A stretch of 64,000 nt of DNA from Rhodovastum sp963709085 (GCA_963709085.1 CAVPVB010000007.1:1860001-1924000); one strand, 5' to 3'; shown: positions 1-9,395, counted from the stretch's first letter. Translations and numbers: made by a program. Notes: generated from the letters alone by a model not told the origin.

Positions 1-1536
1 GTCCGAAGTGGGCGTTGGCACGGTGGCGGCGGGGGTGGCGAAGGCGCGCGCCGACCATGTGACCATCTCGGGCTATGACGGCGGCACCGGGGCGAGTCCG
101 CTGACCTCGCTCACTCATGCGGGTTCGCCGTGGGAGATCGGCATCGCCGAGACGCAGCAGACCCTGGTGCTCAACGAGCCTGCGCGGGCGCATTGCCGTG
201 CAGGTGGATGGCGGATTGCGCACCGGGCGCGACGTGGTGGTCGGCGGCACTGCTCGGCGGCGACGAGTTCGGCTTCGCCACCGCGCCGCTGATCGCGGCG
301 GGCTGCGTGATGATGCGCAAATGTCATCTCAACACATGTCCGGTGGGTGTGGCCACCCAGAACCCGGTGCTGCGCGCACGCTTTTCCGGCACGCCGGAGC
401 ACGTCATCGCCTATTTCATGTTCGTCGCCGAGGAGGTGCGCGGCCTGATGGCGCAGCTCGGCTTCCGTCGCTTCGACGACATGGTGGGCCGGGTCGATTG
501 CCTCGATGCGCGCCGCGCGCTCGACCATTGGAAGGCGCGCGGGGTGGACCTCTCGCGCCTGCTGCACCAGGCGATACCGCGGCCCGGCGTCGCCATCCGC
601 AACAGCGAGCGGCAGGTGCACCAGCTTGACCACATCATGGACCGGGCGCTGATCGAGGCGTCGGGTGCGGCGATCGAGACCGGCACGCCGGTGCGCATCG
701 AGCGCGCCATCCGCAACGTCGATCGCACCGTGGGCGCCATGCTGTCCGGCGAGATCGCCCGGCGGCACGGTCATGCCGGCCTGCCGGAGGACACGATTTC
801 CATCGCCCTGCGCGGCACTGCCGGCGGCAGCTTCGGGGCCTTTCTCGCCCGCGGGGTCAGCCTGGAACTGGTGGGCGATGCCAACGACTATGTCGGCAAG
901 GGCCTGTCGGGCGGGCGCATCGTGGTGCGCCAGCCGCCGGAAGCGCCGCGTGATCCGACCGAAAACATCATCGTCGGCAACACCGTGCTGTATGGCGCCG
1001 TCGCCGGCGAGGCGTATTTCGAAGGGGTGGCGGGCGAACGCTTCGCCGTGCGCAATTCGGGTGCCGTCGCCGTGGTCGAGGGCACCGGCGACCATGGCTG
1101 CGAATACATGACCGGCGGCGTCGTGGTGGTGCTGGGCGAGACCGGCCGCAACTTTGCCGCCGGCATGTCGGGCGGCATCGCCTACGTGTACGACCCGTCC
1201 GGCCATTTTGACCGCCTCTGCAACAAGGCGGATGTGGAACTGGGACGCATCGTGCCGGCCGATCCGGCGACGGCGAGCGATCCTGAACGGCCGCGCCAGC
1301 GCTCCGTCTCGGTGGAGGATACCGGCATGGGCGACCCGCTGCGCTTTGATGCCGAGCGGCTGCGCATCCTGGTGGAACGGCACGCGCTGTTCACCGGCAG
1401 TGCCCGCGCCCGGGCGCTGCTGGAGAACTGGAGCACGGCGCTGGAGAACTTCGTGAAAGTCATGCCGCTCGACTATCGGCGCGCGCTGCTGGAACTGCGC
1501 GCCGAGCGTCAGGCGCAAGCCGCCGCGGCCGAGTAA
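1..1536 (+). pseudogene. gltB: Glutamate synthase (NADPH) large subunit, C-terminal part, frameshifted as read
   Basis: The large subunit of glutamate synthase makes glutamate from glutamine and 2-oxoglutarate with GltD, in the cytoplasm. The 5' end lies outside the window. What remains is the end of the FMN/2-oxoglutarate synthase domain (SGYDGGTGASPLTS; MMRKCHLNTCPVG, with cysteines expected for the 3Fe-4S cluster) and the whole C-terminal GXGXG beta-helix (GDANDYVGKGLSGG, NTVLYGA). The coding frame changes twice: an extra c after 'gag' near 178 and an extra g near 246. Removing both restores a continuous conserved protein to the TAA at 1534-1536. The residues are otherwise intact, so I infer sequencing error or very recent damage. 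gltD follows after 20 bp. Confidence 0.93.
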
Positions 1537-1556
1537 GAGAGGACAGGAGAGCGAGC

Positions 1557-3014
1557 ATGGGCAAGCCCACCGGTTTTCTCGAAATCGACCGTCACGACCG
1601 CGGCTACGAAAAGCCCGAGGCCCGGCGCCGCAGACTGGAGCGAGTTCGTCCACCCGCTGGCGGCAGCCGAACTCGGCGGTCAGGCGGCGCGCTGCATGGA
1701 TTGCGGCATTCCGTTCTGTCACAACGGCTGTCCGGTCAACAACCTGATCCCGGACTGGAACAATCTGGTCTATCGCGACCAGTGGCAGGCGGCGGTGGAA
1801 GCGCTGCACTCCACCAATAATTTCCCCGAATTCACCGGCCGCATCTGCCCGGCGCCCTGCGAGGCAGCCTGCACGCTGAACATGCAGGACGTGCCGGTGA
1901 CCATCAAGACGATCGAGTGCGCCATCGTCGATCGCGGCTGGCAGGAAGGCTGGATCGTGCCGCTGCCGGCGGTGCAACCGACCGGGCAGGCGCGTCGCGG
2001 TGGTCGGCTCCGGCCCGGCGGGACTGGCCTGCGCGCAGCAACTGGCGCGCGCCGGCCATGCGGTGACGGTGTTGGAGAAGAACGACCGCATCGGCGGGCT
2101 GCTGCGCTATGGCATCCCCGACTTCAAGATGGAGAAGCACCTGATCGACCGCCGCATCGCGCAGATGGCGGCCGAGGGGGTGCTGTTCCGCACCCGGGTG
2201 GAGGTCGGCGTCGATGTCAGCCTCGGCGAGCTGCTGGACGAGCATGACGCCGTGGCGCTGTGCGGCGGCGCCGAGCAGCCGCGCGACCTGGAAGTGCCGG
2301 GCCGGGAGTTGCAGGGCATTCATTTCGCCATGGAGTTTCTGACGCAGCAGAACACGCGGCTGGCCGGCGATGATCCGGCCCATGCCGCGCCGGCGGGGCG
2401 GATCGATGCCGCCGGGCAAGCATGTCGTGGTGATCGGCGGCGGCGATACCGGCTCGGACTGCATCGGCACCTCCATCCGCCAGGGGGCGGCCTCGGTGAC
2501 CCAGATCGAGATCATGCCGAAGCCGCCGGAACGGGAGAACAAGGCGCTGACCTGGCCGGACTGGCCGCTGCGCCTGCGCACCTCGCCGGCGCATGATGAA
2601 GGCTGCACGCGCGACTGGGCGGTGCTGACGCGCGAGGCTATCGGCGAGCATGGCCGGGTGACGGCGCTGGACTGCGTCCGCGTCGACTGGGAGCGCGGCG
2701 CCGATGGCCGCCTGGCGCCGCGTGAGGTGGCGGGCAGCGAATTCCGCCTGCAGCGCCGATCTTGTCCTGCTGGCGATGGGATTCACTCGGCCCGGTGCAG
2801 GCGGGGCTGCTGGAGCAGGTCGGGCCTGACGCTGGACACCCGCGGCAACGTGCAGGCCGATACACAAGACTACCGCACCTCGCAGGAGCGCGTGTTCGCT
2901 GCCGGCGATATGCGGCGCGGGCAGTCGCTGGTGGTCTGGGCCATCCGCGAGGGGCGGCAATGCGCACGGGCGATTGATTCGTTCCTGATGGGCAGCAGCA
3001 CGCTGCCGCGCTGA
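1557..3014 (+). pseudogene. gltD: Glutamate synthase small subunit, multiply frameshifted as read
   Basis: GltD is the FAD/NADPH and Fe-S subunit that feeds electrons to GltB. It starts MGKPTGFLEIDRHDR. The N-terminal Fe-S cysteines are present (CMDCGIPFCHNGCP, CPAPCEAAC), followed by the FAD-binding GSGPAGLACAQ and the NADPH-binding VIGGGDTGSDC, and the end GDMRRGQSLVVWAIREGRQ. The frame shifts about six times, each time by one extra base: near 1628, 1989, 2417, 2752, 2802 and 2823. Every shift is repaired by removing one base, usually from a run such as ggg or ccc, and no substitution-type stop is seen. This density is unusual for this window. Either a poorly covered assembly end or real decay beside the IS element at 3066 would explain it. 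Confidence 0.92.
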
Positions 3015-3065
3015 GCGGTGGCGGTTGGGGGGATTAGAAAAAAGTGAAGGAAGGCCGGGGCAGAG

Positions 3066-3088
3066 CCCCATAGGCGCGAACCTAAGCG
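3066..3088 (+). repeat. Terminal inverted repeat, left end of the IS4-type element
   Basis: 23-bp terminal repeat starting ccccataggcgcgaa. It pairs with 4231-4253 with one mismatch (c versus t at position 16). Its first 15 bases are also the start of the terminal repeats of the small element at 58300-58531. Confidence 0.85.
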
Positions 3089-4193
3089 GCTCTGAGGCTA
3101 TCGGCCTGGACCGTTCGTTTTCGTTTACCTTCGGTCAGACAGGCTTGGAGTTTGGCGATCTGGCATCGGCCGCGCGGCCGGCGAACGGACAGGATGGCCT
3201 CGATGAGGATGCGTCGGGCGAGTTGCCAGAGGCGCCAGGGCGAGGCGGCACGGCGGTTCGCTGATGGCCGCTTGGCGCCAGGAACGCCGACGATTTGGTC
3301 GGCCATCTGGTCGGCCATCTGGTCGGTCAGTACGGCGGCATTCAGGTGCGCCAGCAGCCAGACCCGCGCGAGCCGCGGCTCAGCGGTTGGCAGCTTGTCG
3401 ATATGCCAGAGCGATTTCAGTCGCTTGAAGGCGAGTTCGATTTGCCAGCGCGTGCGGTACAAAGCCACCACGGTGGCACCAGGTAGCCGGCCGCCAAGGT
3501 GGTCTGGGGCGTGATCCTGTGGTCGCTGCGAGCCGCGCGGCGCGCGACCCGCTGGCGCTGCTTTGCCACCTTCTCGTCGGGGATCTGCGCGATCACGAAG
3601 CGCAGCGGCTGGGCAAGGCCGTGCACGCGCACCCGGCGTTCGATCGGCCGGTCGTCCACCGGCAGGTCGGCTGGCGGATCGAACGGCTGGCCGTCCAGGG
3701 TGCGCAGGCGCAAGGCGCGCCAGCCGATCCGGCTGATGAAGGTGCCGCCGGCTGCAAGCGTTGCCTTGAAGTCGCTCACCCGCGCGTAGCCGCGGTCGGT
3801 GGTCAGCATCTCGCCCAGGCCGCGGATCATGGTCCCGTCAATCAGGCGCATTGCACATGCCGGCGTGGCACCGCTGCCTTCGCGGCGCGTCTGCAGCAGC
3901 AACTGTCCCAGCAGAAACTCCAGCCAATCCGCCATTTTGCGCAGGCGGCCGAGTACCGCCTTGTCGCTCAACGTTGCGAGCCCGACATCGGCCGCCACCG
4001 CCGCCACGCCGCGCAGCGACAGACCGCCGGGGCCATACATCAGCGCCAGCCGCAACAGCCCAGCGCCGTCACGCAGCTTGCCGACACGCTGCAGCGCCCC
4101 GAACCGGCGCGCACTCAAATCAAGATCGGCAAACCGGCTCAGCCACGCCAAAACCGGAGGCCAGCGTCCTTGCAGAAGAAATGTTTGTCCCAT
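3082..4193 (-). pseudogene. IS4-family DDE transposase, frameshifted
   Basis: Transposase of the IS element, read right to left. The N-terminal part (4193 down to about 3490) holds the first DDE aspartate in LIDGTMI and the second in TTDRGYARVSDF. The C-terminal part (3471 to 3082, another frame) has the YREK signature of IS4 enzymes, ALYRTRWQIELAFKRLKSL, with catalytic glutamate. The two parts meet near 3475-3500, where a shift is needed and a few residues that normally link GYLV to the YREK helix appear to be missing. A small deletion is therefore likelier than a simple one-base error. The copy is probably inactive as read. Other copies elsewhere in the genome could still act on its ends. 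Confidence 0.85.
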
Positions 4194-4230
4194 CCCTTCC
4201 CAAAATCACGGCCCCGCCCGCCGCTCCAAG

Positions 4231-4253
4231 CGCTTAGATTCGCGCCTATGGGG
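4231..4253 (-). repeat. Terminal inverted repeat, right end of the IS4-type element
   Basis: Partner of 3066-3088. It ends ttcgcgcctatgggg and is followed by the right target copy caaag (4254-4258), which differs from the left copy cagag by one base. Confidence 0.85.
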
Positions 4254-4273
4254 CAAAGCCCCAGCCTTTCTTT

Positions 4274-5764
4274 TTACCCCAGCCGCCCGCCAAATTCCTG
4301 CGCCGCCACCCGCCGCAGCGTATCGACCGAGCGGAACAGGTGGATCAGGCGCTTGCGTTCCCGCTCGGTCAGCCCCGCCAGCTTCAGATGGTTGCTGACC
4401 GGGCGGCCCGCATCGACATCCGCAATCTGCTGGCGCACCCGCATTGCCGTCAGGATGGCGAAATCCTCGGCCAGGATCGTGCCGAACGCGTCGCTGATGC
4501 GCCCGGCCGCGATCAGGGCGCGCAGCCGGTCCATGGTGCCGGTCTCGGCGATCCCCGCCTGCAGCGCCAGCACGCGGATCAGCCCGACCAGCGGCAGCGT
4601 CGCCCGCAGCTTCAGGTCGATCTCGTCATGGTGCCCGGCGGCGGGCTCGCCCAGCAACTGGCCGAACAGGCCGAGCGGCACATCGTGGCGGACATGCTCC
4701 CAGGACAATTGCTTGAGGTATAGCGGCTGCTCGGCACAGACCTGCAGCACCGCCGCGCGCAAATCGCGGCCCAAAGCGGCCGCCGGCCCGACCGCGCGGA
4801 AATCGAGGAAGATATCGGCCCACATGACCGATTGCAGGCTGCGCCGGTGCGCCCAGCCGGCGATCTGCGCCCGCCATTGGCTGATCGACTTCCGCCACAC
4901 CGGGTTGGTGGCCATCACATGGCCGCGACAGAACGGGAATCCGGCCTCGTCCAGCGCCCGGGTGAACCGGTCGGCCAGTTCGATGAACCAGCGGTCGACC
5001 CGGTCGTGCTGTGCATCCGGGTAGTCGTCAAGGATGAAGCCGTTATCCTGGTCCGGCCGCAGGAAGCTTTCGTGCCGGCCGCCGGAGCCCATCAGCAGCA
5101 CGGTGAAACGGACCGGCGGCTCGCCCCAGCCATCATTGGCCATGGCCTGCACGCAGGATTCGATGATGCGGGCGAACAGGGCATCGTTCAGCCCGGCCAT
5201 GGTGGCCTGCACCGCGGAGGGGTCCTGCCCGTCGCGCAGCAGGGCCGACCACAGGGCGGCGCGTTCCGCCCAGGCGGGCAGCCCGCCATGGCCGAGATAG
5301 GCCCCCAGCGGATCGAGCAGCGGGGCGAGAATGGCCTCGGTGGTCAGCAGGCCGATCGGGCGCCCGTCGCGGTCAATAACCCCGAGCGCGCGCCGGTGTT
5401 CGCGCAGCAATTGCCCGGTCGCGTCATGCAACAGATCCGCGGCCCCCACCAGGGCGGCGGCTCCCGCCATGATCCGCTCCACCGGCGTCGCCGGATCGGC
5501 CTGGAACATGGCCGCGCGCAGCAGCACATCGGCATCGAGCAGCCCGACCGCGCGCCCTTGCGCGTCGGTGATCAGGCAGGCCCGCGCCTCGGCGCGACGG
5601 AGCACGGCCACCGCGGCCACCAGCGGCGTCGCGGCCGGCACGACGACAGGGTCGCGCCGCATCGCGTCGGCCACCCGGTGGGTCAGCCATCCCAGCAGCG
5701 CGCTGGCCCGCGGCGCGGCGGGCATAGGCTGCAGGCCCGCCGGGGCGGTGAAACCGTCGGCCAT
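4274..5764 (-). CDS. CBS-domain protein with DUF294 nucleotidyltransferase-like domain
   Basis: A 496-residue soluble protein. The N-terminal third has two CBS repeats (DAMRRDPVVVPAATPL and VIDRDGRPIGLLTTEA), which in this family bind adenine nucleotides. The middle holds a DUF294 nucleotidyltransferase fold with the signature LLMGSGGRHESFLRPDQDNG, where the Gly-Ser and Asp residues match the metal/nucleotide site. The C-terminal DUF294-associated helical region ends ERERKRLIHLFRSVDTLRRV. Family members look like GlnD-type nucleotidyltransferases, but substrates are generally unknown. The gene lies 2 bp downstream of the CBS-BON gene, so the two form an operon that probably responds to energy state or low oxygen through the site at 6541. 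Confidence 0.85.
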   Translation of the reverse strand: MADGFTAPAGLQPMPAAPRASALLGWLTHRVADAMRRDPVVVPAATPLVAAVAVLRRAEARACLITDAQGRAVGLLDADVLLRAAMFQADPATPVERIMAGAAALVGAADLLHDATGQLLREHRRALGVIDRDGRPIGLLTTEAILAPLLDPLGAYLGHGGLPAWAERAALWSALLRDGQDPSAVQATMAGLNDALFARIIESCVQAMANDGWGEPPVRFTVLLMGSGGRHESFLRPDQDNGFILDDYPDAQHDRVDRWFIELADRFTRALDEAGFPFCRGHVMATNPVWRKSISQWRAQIAGWAHRRSLQSVMWADIFLDFRAVGPAAALGRDLRAAVLQVCAEQPLYLKQLSWEHVRHDVPLGLFGQLLGEPAAGHHDEIDLKLRATLPLVGLIRVLALQAGIAETGTMDRLRALIAAGRISDAFGTILAEDFAILTAMRVRQQIADVDAGRPVSNHLKLAGLTERERKRLIHLFRSVDTLRRVAAQEFGGRLG

Positions 5765-5766
5765 GG

Positions 5767-6483
5767 TCAGGCGGCGAACGAGCCCGGGAACAACGGATAG
5801 GGCTCCTCCGACAACACGATCATGTGATTCTGCACCGCCTTCACGCCAGGAACCGCCTGGGCGGCCAGTTCCAGCGCCCGCAACTCCTCCTGGGTGGCGA
5901 CCAGGCCCCAGAGATGCACCACGCCCTCGCTGACGACGACGGTATTTTCGGCCCGGCGGCTCCAGGTCTGCCGCCCGAGTTCGGCCAGCAGCGCGGTGCG
6001 AATCGCCGCATCGTCAGTGGAGACGGTTGGCGCGGCGTCCGGCAGTTGGGAGGCGAAGGCGCGCAGCAGGTTCGACCGGCTGACGATGCCGACGAGCCGG
6101 CCCTCCTCCAGCACCGGCACGCGCTTGATGCGCTTCTGCTCCATCAGGTCGGCGATGTCGGCCAGTTTCGTGGTGCGCGTCACCGAAATGACATCGCGCG
6201 TCATGATGTCGCGCGCGACGGTGCCGTGCGAGCGGACATATTCCTCGGCCAGCGTCGCCGTGCCGGTGAAGAACGCGCGCCAGCTGCCGCGGCGCTTCTC
6301 GGTGCCGAGCTCGACACGGCGCAGCAGATCGCCCTCGCTGATCAGGCCGACCAGCGCGCCGGCATCGTCAACGACGGGAACGCCGGAGATGGCGCGGGAG
6401 AGGAGCAGCTTGACGACCTGCGGCACCGGCGTGTCCGGGCCGACGGTCGCGACCTCACGGGTCATCACGTCGCCTGCATCCAT
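5767..6483 (-). CDS. CBS domain and BON domain protein
   Basis: 238 residues. Two CBS motifs come first (MDAGDVMTREVATVGPDTPV, about 1-60; ARDIMTRDVISVTRTTKLAD, about 90-145), each ending in the usual GLISEGDLLRR or GIVSRSNLLRA pattern. A C-terminal BON domain (about 155-225) follows, with the glycine-containing VVSEGVVHLWGLV motif. CBS-BON proteins are usually cytoplasmic sensors of adenine nucleotides, and BON may bind lipid or partner proteins. It is the first gene of a two-gene operon with the DUF294 protein and is transcribed away from the universal stress protein gene. A minus-strand TATAAA (6514-6509) and the FNR-like box at 6541-6554 lie just upstream. Confidence 0.88.
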   Translation of the reverse strand: MDAGDVMTREVATVGPDTPVPQVVKLLLSRAISGVPVVDDAGALVGLISEGDLLRRVELGTEKRRGSWRAFFTGTATLAEEYVRSHGTVARDIMTRDVISVTRTTKLADIADLMEQKRIKRVPVLEEGRLVGIVSRSNLLRAFASQLPDAAPTVSTDDAAIRTALLAELGRQTWSRRAENTVVVSEGVVHLWGLVATQEELRALELAAQAVPGVKAVQNHMIVLSEEPYPLFPGSFAA

Positions 6484-6540
6484 GGCAACCTCCTCGAAAG
6501 AACGCCACTTTATACCATGGTCCGGTGCCGCGGTGCGGCA

Positions 6541-6554
6541 TTGATTTGGATCAG
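6541..6554. promoter_or_regulatory. FNR/FixK-like box between the CBS operon and the usp-ftsH operon
   Basis: The sequence ttgatttggatcag matches the TTGAT-N4-ATCAA consensus of FNR/Anr/FixK proteins at 9 of 10 informative positions. It sits in the only intergenic space between two divergent stress operons. On the minus strand a TATAAA lies at 6514-6509, placing the box near -43 to -45 for the CBS operon. On the plus strand the box centre is 94 bp from the usp start codon, compatible with a start site near 6590. The motif and spacing are seen; oxygen control is inferred. Confidence 0.6.
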
Positions 6555-6641
6555 AGGCGACAGGCCGGCCATTCCGTGCTTTACTTTGAACGAGCGCCCG
6601 TCTGCGTGGAACGCTGGTCTGCCGTGCAATGGAGGACCTTC

Positions 6642-7508
6642 ATGTACAAATACGTTCTGGTTCCGGCGACCGGTGCCGCCTCCGACCCGGCGGTTTTCGA
6701 GACGGCATTGCTGGCCGCCCGTCCGTTCTCGGCGCATCTGGAATTCCTGCATGTGCGGGTGGACGTGACCGAAATCGTGATCTCGATGTCCACCGGCGGG
6801 CTGGGCGGCGGCGGCGCGGTGCAGGGGGTGGTGGACAAGCTGGAGGCCGAGTCGAAGCAGGTTCAGGCGCAGGCTTCGCGGCTCGTCGATGATTTCTGCC
6901 AGGGCCACGCCATTTCGCGCGGGGCGCCGCGTCCGGGCGAGGGGCTGTCGGCCGAGTTCAGCGTGGAAACCGGCAGCGACGCCCAGTGGATTTCCGAATA
7001 CGGGCGGTTCGCCGATCTGGTCGTGGTCGGCCGCGCGCAGCCGGGACGCGAGGCGGCGATGGAGGTGCTGGAGGCGGCGCTGATGGATACCGGCCGGCCG
7101 CTGCTGGTGGCGCCCGCCACGGTTCCGCCGACGCTGCTGGGCACCGTCGTCATCGCCTGGAAGGACACGCCGGAGGCCGCCCGGGCGGTGGCGTCGGCGC
7201 TGCCCCTGCTGGAGCGCGCCGAGCGGGTGGTGATCGTGTCGGTCGTCGAGGAGGATGAGGCGCGCGAGCACAGTTCCGACCGGCTGTTGCGCAGCCTGCG
7301 CTGGCACAACCCCAACACCAGCGTCCGCCAGCTTGGCCGCGAGCGGCGCCGGCCGGTGGATGTGCTGCTGCAGGAAGCCGAGCGGGCGCAGGCCAGCCTG
7401 ATCGTCATGGGCGGCTACAGTCACAGCCGGTTGCGGGAAGTCGTGTTCGGCGGATTCACCAACCGGATATTGTCGGGCGTGGACGTTCCGGTCCTGATGG
7501 CGCATTGA
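6642..7508 (+). CDS. Universal stress protein, tandem UspA domains
   Basis: 288 residues from ATG 6642, chosen because ggagg at 6631 sits at correct spacing and the Usp fold begins at once (MYKYVLVPATG). The first Usp domain covers about 1-155 and the second about 156-288. The second holds the end motif LIVMGGYSHSRLREVVFGG, close to the ATP-binding G-2x-G-9x-G(S/T) pattern, and ends VPVLMAH. Usp proteins help cells survive growth arrest and oxygen limitation. ftsH starts about 26 bp downstream, so the two are probably co-transcribed. The FNR-like box at 6541 lies upstream. Confidence 0.9.
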   Translation: MYKYVLVPATGAASDPAVFETALLAARPFSAHLEFLHVRVDVTEIVISMSTGGLGGGGAVQGVVDKLEAESKQVQAQASRLVDDFCQGHAISRGAPRPGEGLSAEFSVETGSDAQWISEYGRFADLVVVGRAQPGREAAMEVLEAALMDTGRPLLVAPATVPPTLLGTVVIAWKDTPEAARAVASALPLLERAERVVIVSVVEEDEAREHSSDRLLRSLRWHNPNTSVRQLGRERRRPVDVLLQEAERAQASLIVMGGYSHSRLREVVFGGFTNRILSGVDVPVLMAH

Positions 7509-7534
7509 GGCGGCTGGCACGCATCCTGATCGCC

Positions 7535-9358
7535 ATGCGCAAGCTGCCCTACCTCCAGCTGCTCTGGTTCATGGCGATCATCACCATGCTGCTGCTGTCG
7601 TTCGGGCCGCTCGCCACCATGCCGGCCGAGCAGGTGTCGTACAGTCAGTTCCAGCAATGGCTCGATGAAGGAAAGATCGCCCGCGCCACCGTGTCGGGCG
7701 ACACCATCCGCGGCGAGCTGAAGGAAAAACTGCCGAACGGGGCCGCCAGCTTCACCACCCAGCGGGTGCCGGCGGACATCGCCGCCGAGTTGACCAGGCA
7801 CGGGGTCGAGTATTCCGGTGCGCCCGGCATGGGCGCGCTCGGCCAGGTGCTGTCGTGGATCATGCCGCCGCTGCTGTTCGTCGGCATCTGGATCGCCGCC
7901 AGCCGGATGATGGCGGGCGGCCGGGGCGGCGGCGGCATGCTGGGCGGGGGCTTGCTTTCGGTCGGCCGCAGCCGCGCTAAGCTGGTGGCCGAGACCGATG
8001 TGCGCACGACCTTCGACGATGTCGCCGGGGTGGACGAGGCCAAGGAGGAACTGCACGAGATCGTGGACTTCCTGAAGCGGCCGGAGGAATTCACCCGCCT
8101 GGGGGCGCACATGCCGCGCGGCGTGCTGCTGGTGGGGCCGCCCGGCACCGGCAAGACTCTGCTGGCCCGCGCCGTTGCCGGCGAGGCGGGGGTGCCGTTC
8201 TTCGCCACCAACGGCGCCGAGTTCGTCGAGATGTTCGTGGGCGTGGGCGCGGCGCGGGTGCGCGACCTGTTCGTGCAGGCGCGCGAGGCGGCGCCCTGCA
8301 TCATCTTCATTGATGAGCTGGATGCGCTGGGGCGGGCGCGGCACGCCTCGCCGATCACCGGCCAGGACGAGAAGGAGCAGACGCTCAACCAGTTGCTGGC
8401 CGAGATGGACGGGTTCGACCGGTCGGTGGCGGTGGTTATTCTCGCCGCGACCAACCGGCCGGAAATTCTCGACCCGGCTTTGCTGCGGGCCGGCCGTTTC
8501 GACCGTCAGGTGCTGGTGGACCGGCCGGAGAAGAAGGGCCGCATCGACATCCTCAAGGTGCATCTGGCCAATTTGACCCTGGCGCCGGATGTGGATTTGG
8601 CGGAAATCGCCGCCATGACGCCCGGCTTCACCGGCGCGGACCTGGCCAATCTGGCCAACGAGGCGGCGGTGGTGGCCACGCGGCGGCGCGCCAACGCGAT
8701 CGCCATGCAGGATTTCACCGCGGCGGTGGAGCGCATCATCGCCGGGCTGGAGAAGCGTTCGCGGGTGCTGATTCCGCGCGAGCGGCGGACGGTCGCCTAC
8801 CACGAGATGGGGCATGCGCTGGTGGCGATGGCAACGCCGGGCGCCGATCCGGTGACCAAGGTTTCGATCATTCCGCGCGGCATCGGGGCGCTGGGCTACA
8901 CGATGTCGCGGCCGACCGAGGACCGTTTTTTGATGGGGCGCAGCGAGTTGGAGGCGAAGCTGACGGTGCTGATGGGTGGCCGGGCCGCCGAGATGCTGAT
9001 CGGTCCGGACGTGTCCACCGGGGCGGCCGATGATCTGGCGCGGGCGACCGATATCGCGCGCGGCATGATCCTGCGCTATGGCATGGACGACACGCTGGGT
9101 CCGGTGGCCTGGGACACCGAGGAGGGGCATTTCCTCGACCAGCCCGGTTCGTTCTGGCGGCCAAGGCGGTTTTCCGAGCAGACGGCGCGTGAGATCGATC
9201 AGGCGGTGCAGGCGACGCTGCAGGCGGCGTTGGAGCGGGCGTTGGGTGTGCTGCGCGCCAACCGCGCCGCGCTGGACGAGGGCGCGGCAAGCCTGCTGGC
9301 GCTGGAGACCCTGACGGTCGATCAAATTCCCAAGCCGGTGCTAAGCGACGCCGCCTGA
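7535..9358 (+). CDS. ftsH: ATP-dependent zinc metalloprotease FtsH
   Basis: 607 residues from ATG 7535; an in-frame TTG at 7505 overlaps the usp stop. FtsH is a membrane-anchored AAA+ protease that degrades damaged membrane and regulatory proteins. Two N-terminal membrane segments (about 8-27 and 105-125) flank a periplasmic domain. Then come Walker A GPPGTGKT (about residue 200), Walker B CIIFIDELDALG, the second region of homology ATNRPEILDPALLRAGRFDR and the zinc site HEMGH (about 422). It lacks a long C-terminal tail. Its place beside Usp and CBS proteins, rather than next to tilS or folP, suggests a second, stress-related FtsH. Confidence 0.93.
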   Translation: MRKLPYLQLLWFMAIITMLLLSFGPLATMPAEQVSYSQFQQWLDEGKIARATVSGDTIRGELKEKLPNGAASFTTQRVPADIAAELTRHGVEYSGAPGMGALGQVLSWIMPPLLFVGIWIAASRMMAGGRGGGGMLGGGLLSVGRSRAKLVAETDVRTTFDDVAGVDEAKEELHEIVDFLKRPEEFTRLGAHMPRGVLLVGPPGTGKTLLARAVAGEAGVPFFATNGAEFVEMFVGVGAARVRDLFVQAREAAPCIIFIDELDALGRARHASPITGQDEKEQTLNQLLAEMDGFDRSVAVVILAATNRPEILDPALLRAGRFDRQVLVDRPEKKGRIDILKVHLANLTLAPDVDLAEIAAMTPGFTGADLANLANEAAVVATRRRANAIAMQDFTAAVERIIAGLEKRSRVLIPRERRTVAYHEMGHALVAMATPGADPVTKVSIIPRGIGALGYTMSRPTEDRFLMGRSELEAKLTVLMGGRAAEMLIGPDVSTGAADDLARATDIARGMILRYGMDDTLGPVAWDTEEGHFLDQPGSFWRPRRFSEQTAREIDQAVQATLQAALERALGVLRANRAALDEGAASLLALETLTVDQIPKPVLSDAA

Positions 9359-9362
9359 GGAA

Positions 9363-9389
9363 TGGGGTCCAGGGCAGAGCCCTGGCCTT
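9363..9389. repeat. Dispersed palindromic repeat (REP-like), likely shared terminator
   Basis: ggggtccagggcagagccctggcc contains the 17-bp palindromic core ccagggcagagccctgg (9369-9385). It lies between the convergent ftsH and bioA genes, so as RNA it would fold into a hairpin useful to both. The same core recurs at 16855, 16993, 32684, 33883, 33951, 38540 (variant) and 58482. Confidence 0.7.
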
Positions 9390-9395
9390 ACTTCC

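Larger units (their letters stand above)
3066..4253 (-). mobile_element. IS4-type insertion sequence inserted in a palindromic repeat
   Basis: A 1188-bp element bounded by 23-bp terminal inverted repeats (3066-3088 and 4231-4253) that match at 22 of 23 positions; both begin ccccataggcgcgaa reading inward. The flanking 5-mers are cagag (3061-3065) and caaag (4254-4258), a target duplication with one mismatch. With the element removed, the target reads ggccggggcagagccccagc, a variant of the dispersed palindrome found elsewhere in this window. It carries one transposase gene on the minus strand, whose stop codon lies inside the 3066-3088 terminal repeat. The exact IS subgroup cannot be fixed from sequence alone. 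Confidence 0.85.

Noticed and set aside
3066..4253. Programmed frameshift producing a full IS transposase
   Set aside because: Residues between the two parts appear missing, so a small deletion explains the break better than ribosomal slippage; IS4-type elements normally use one frame.
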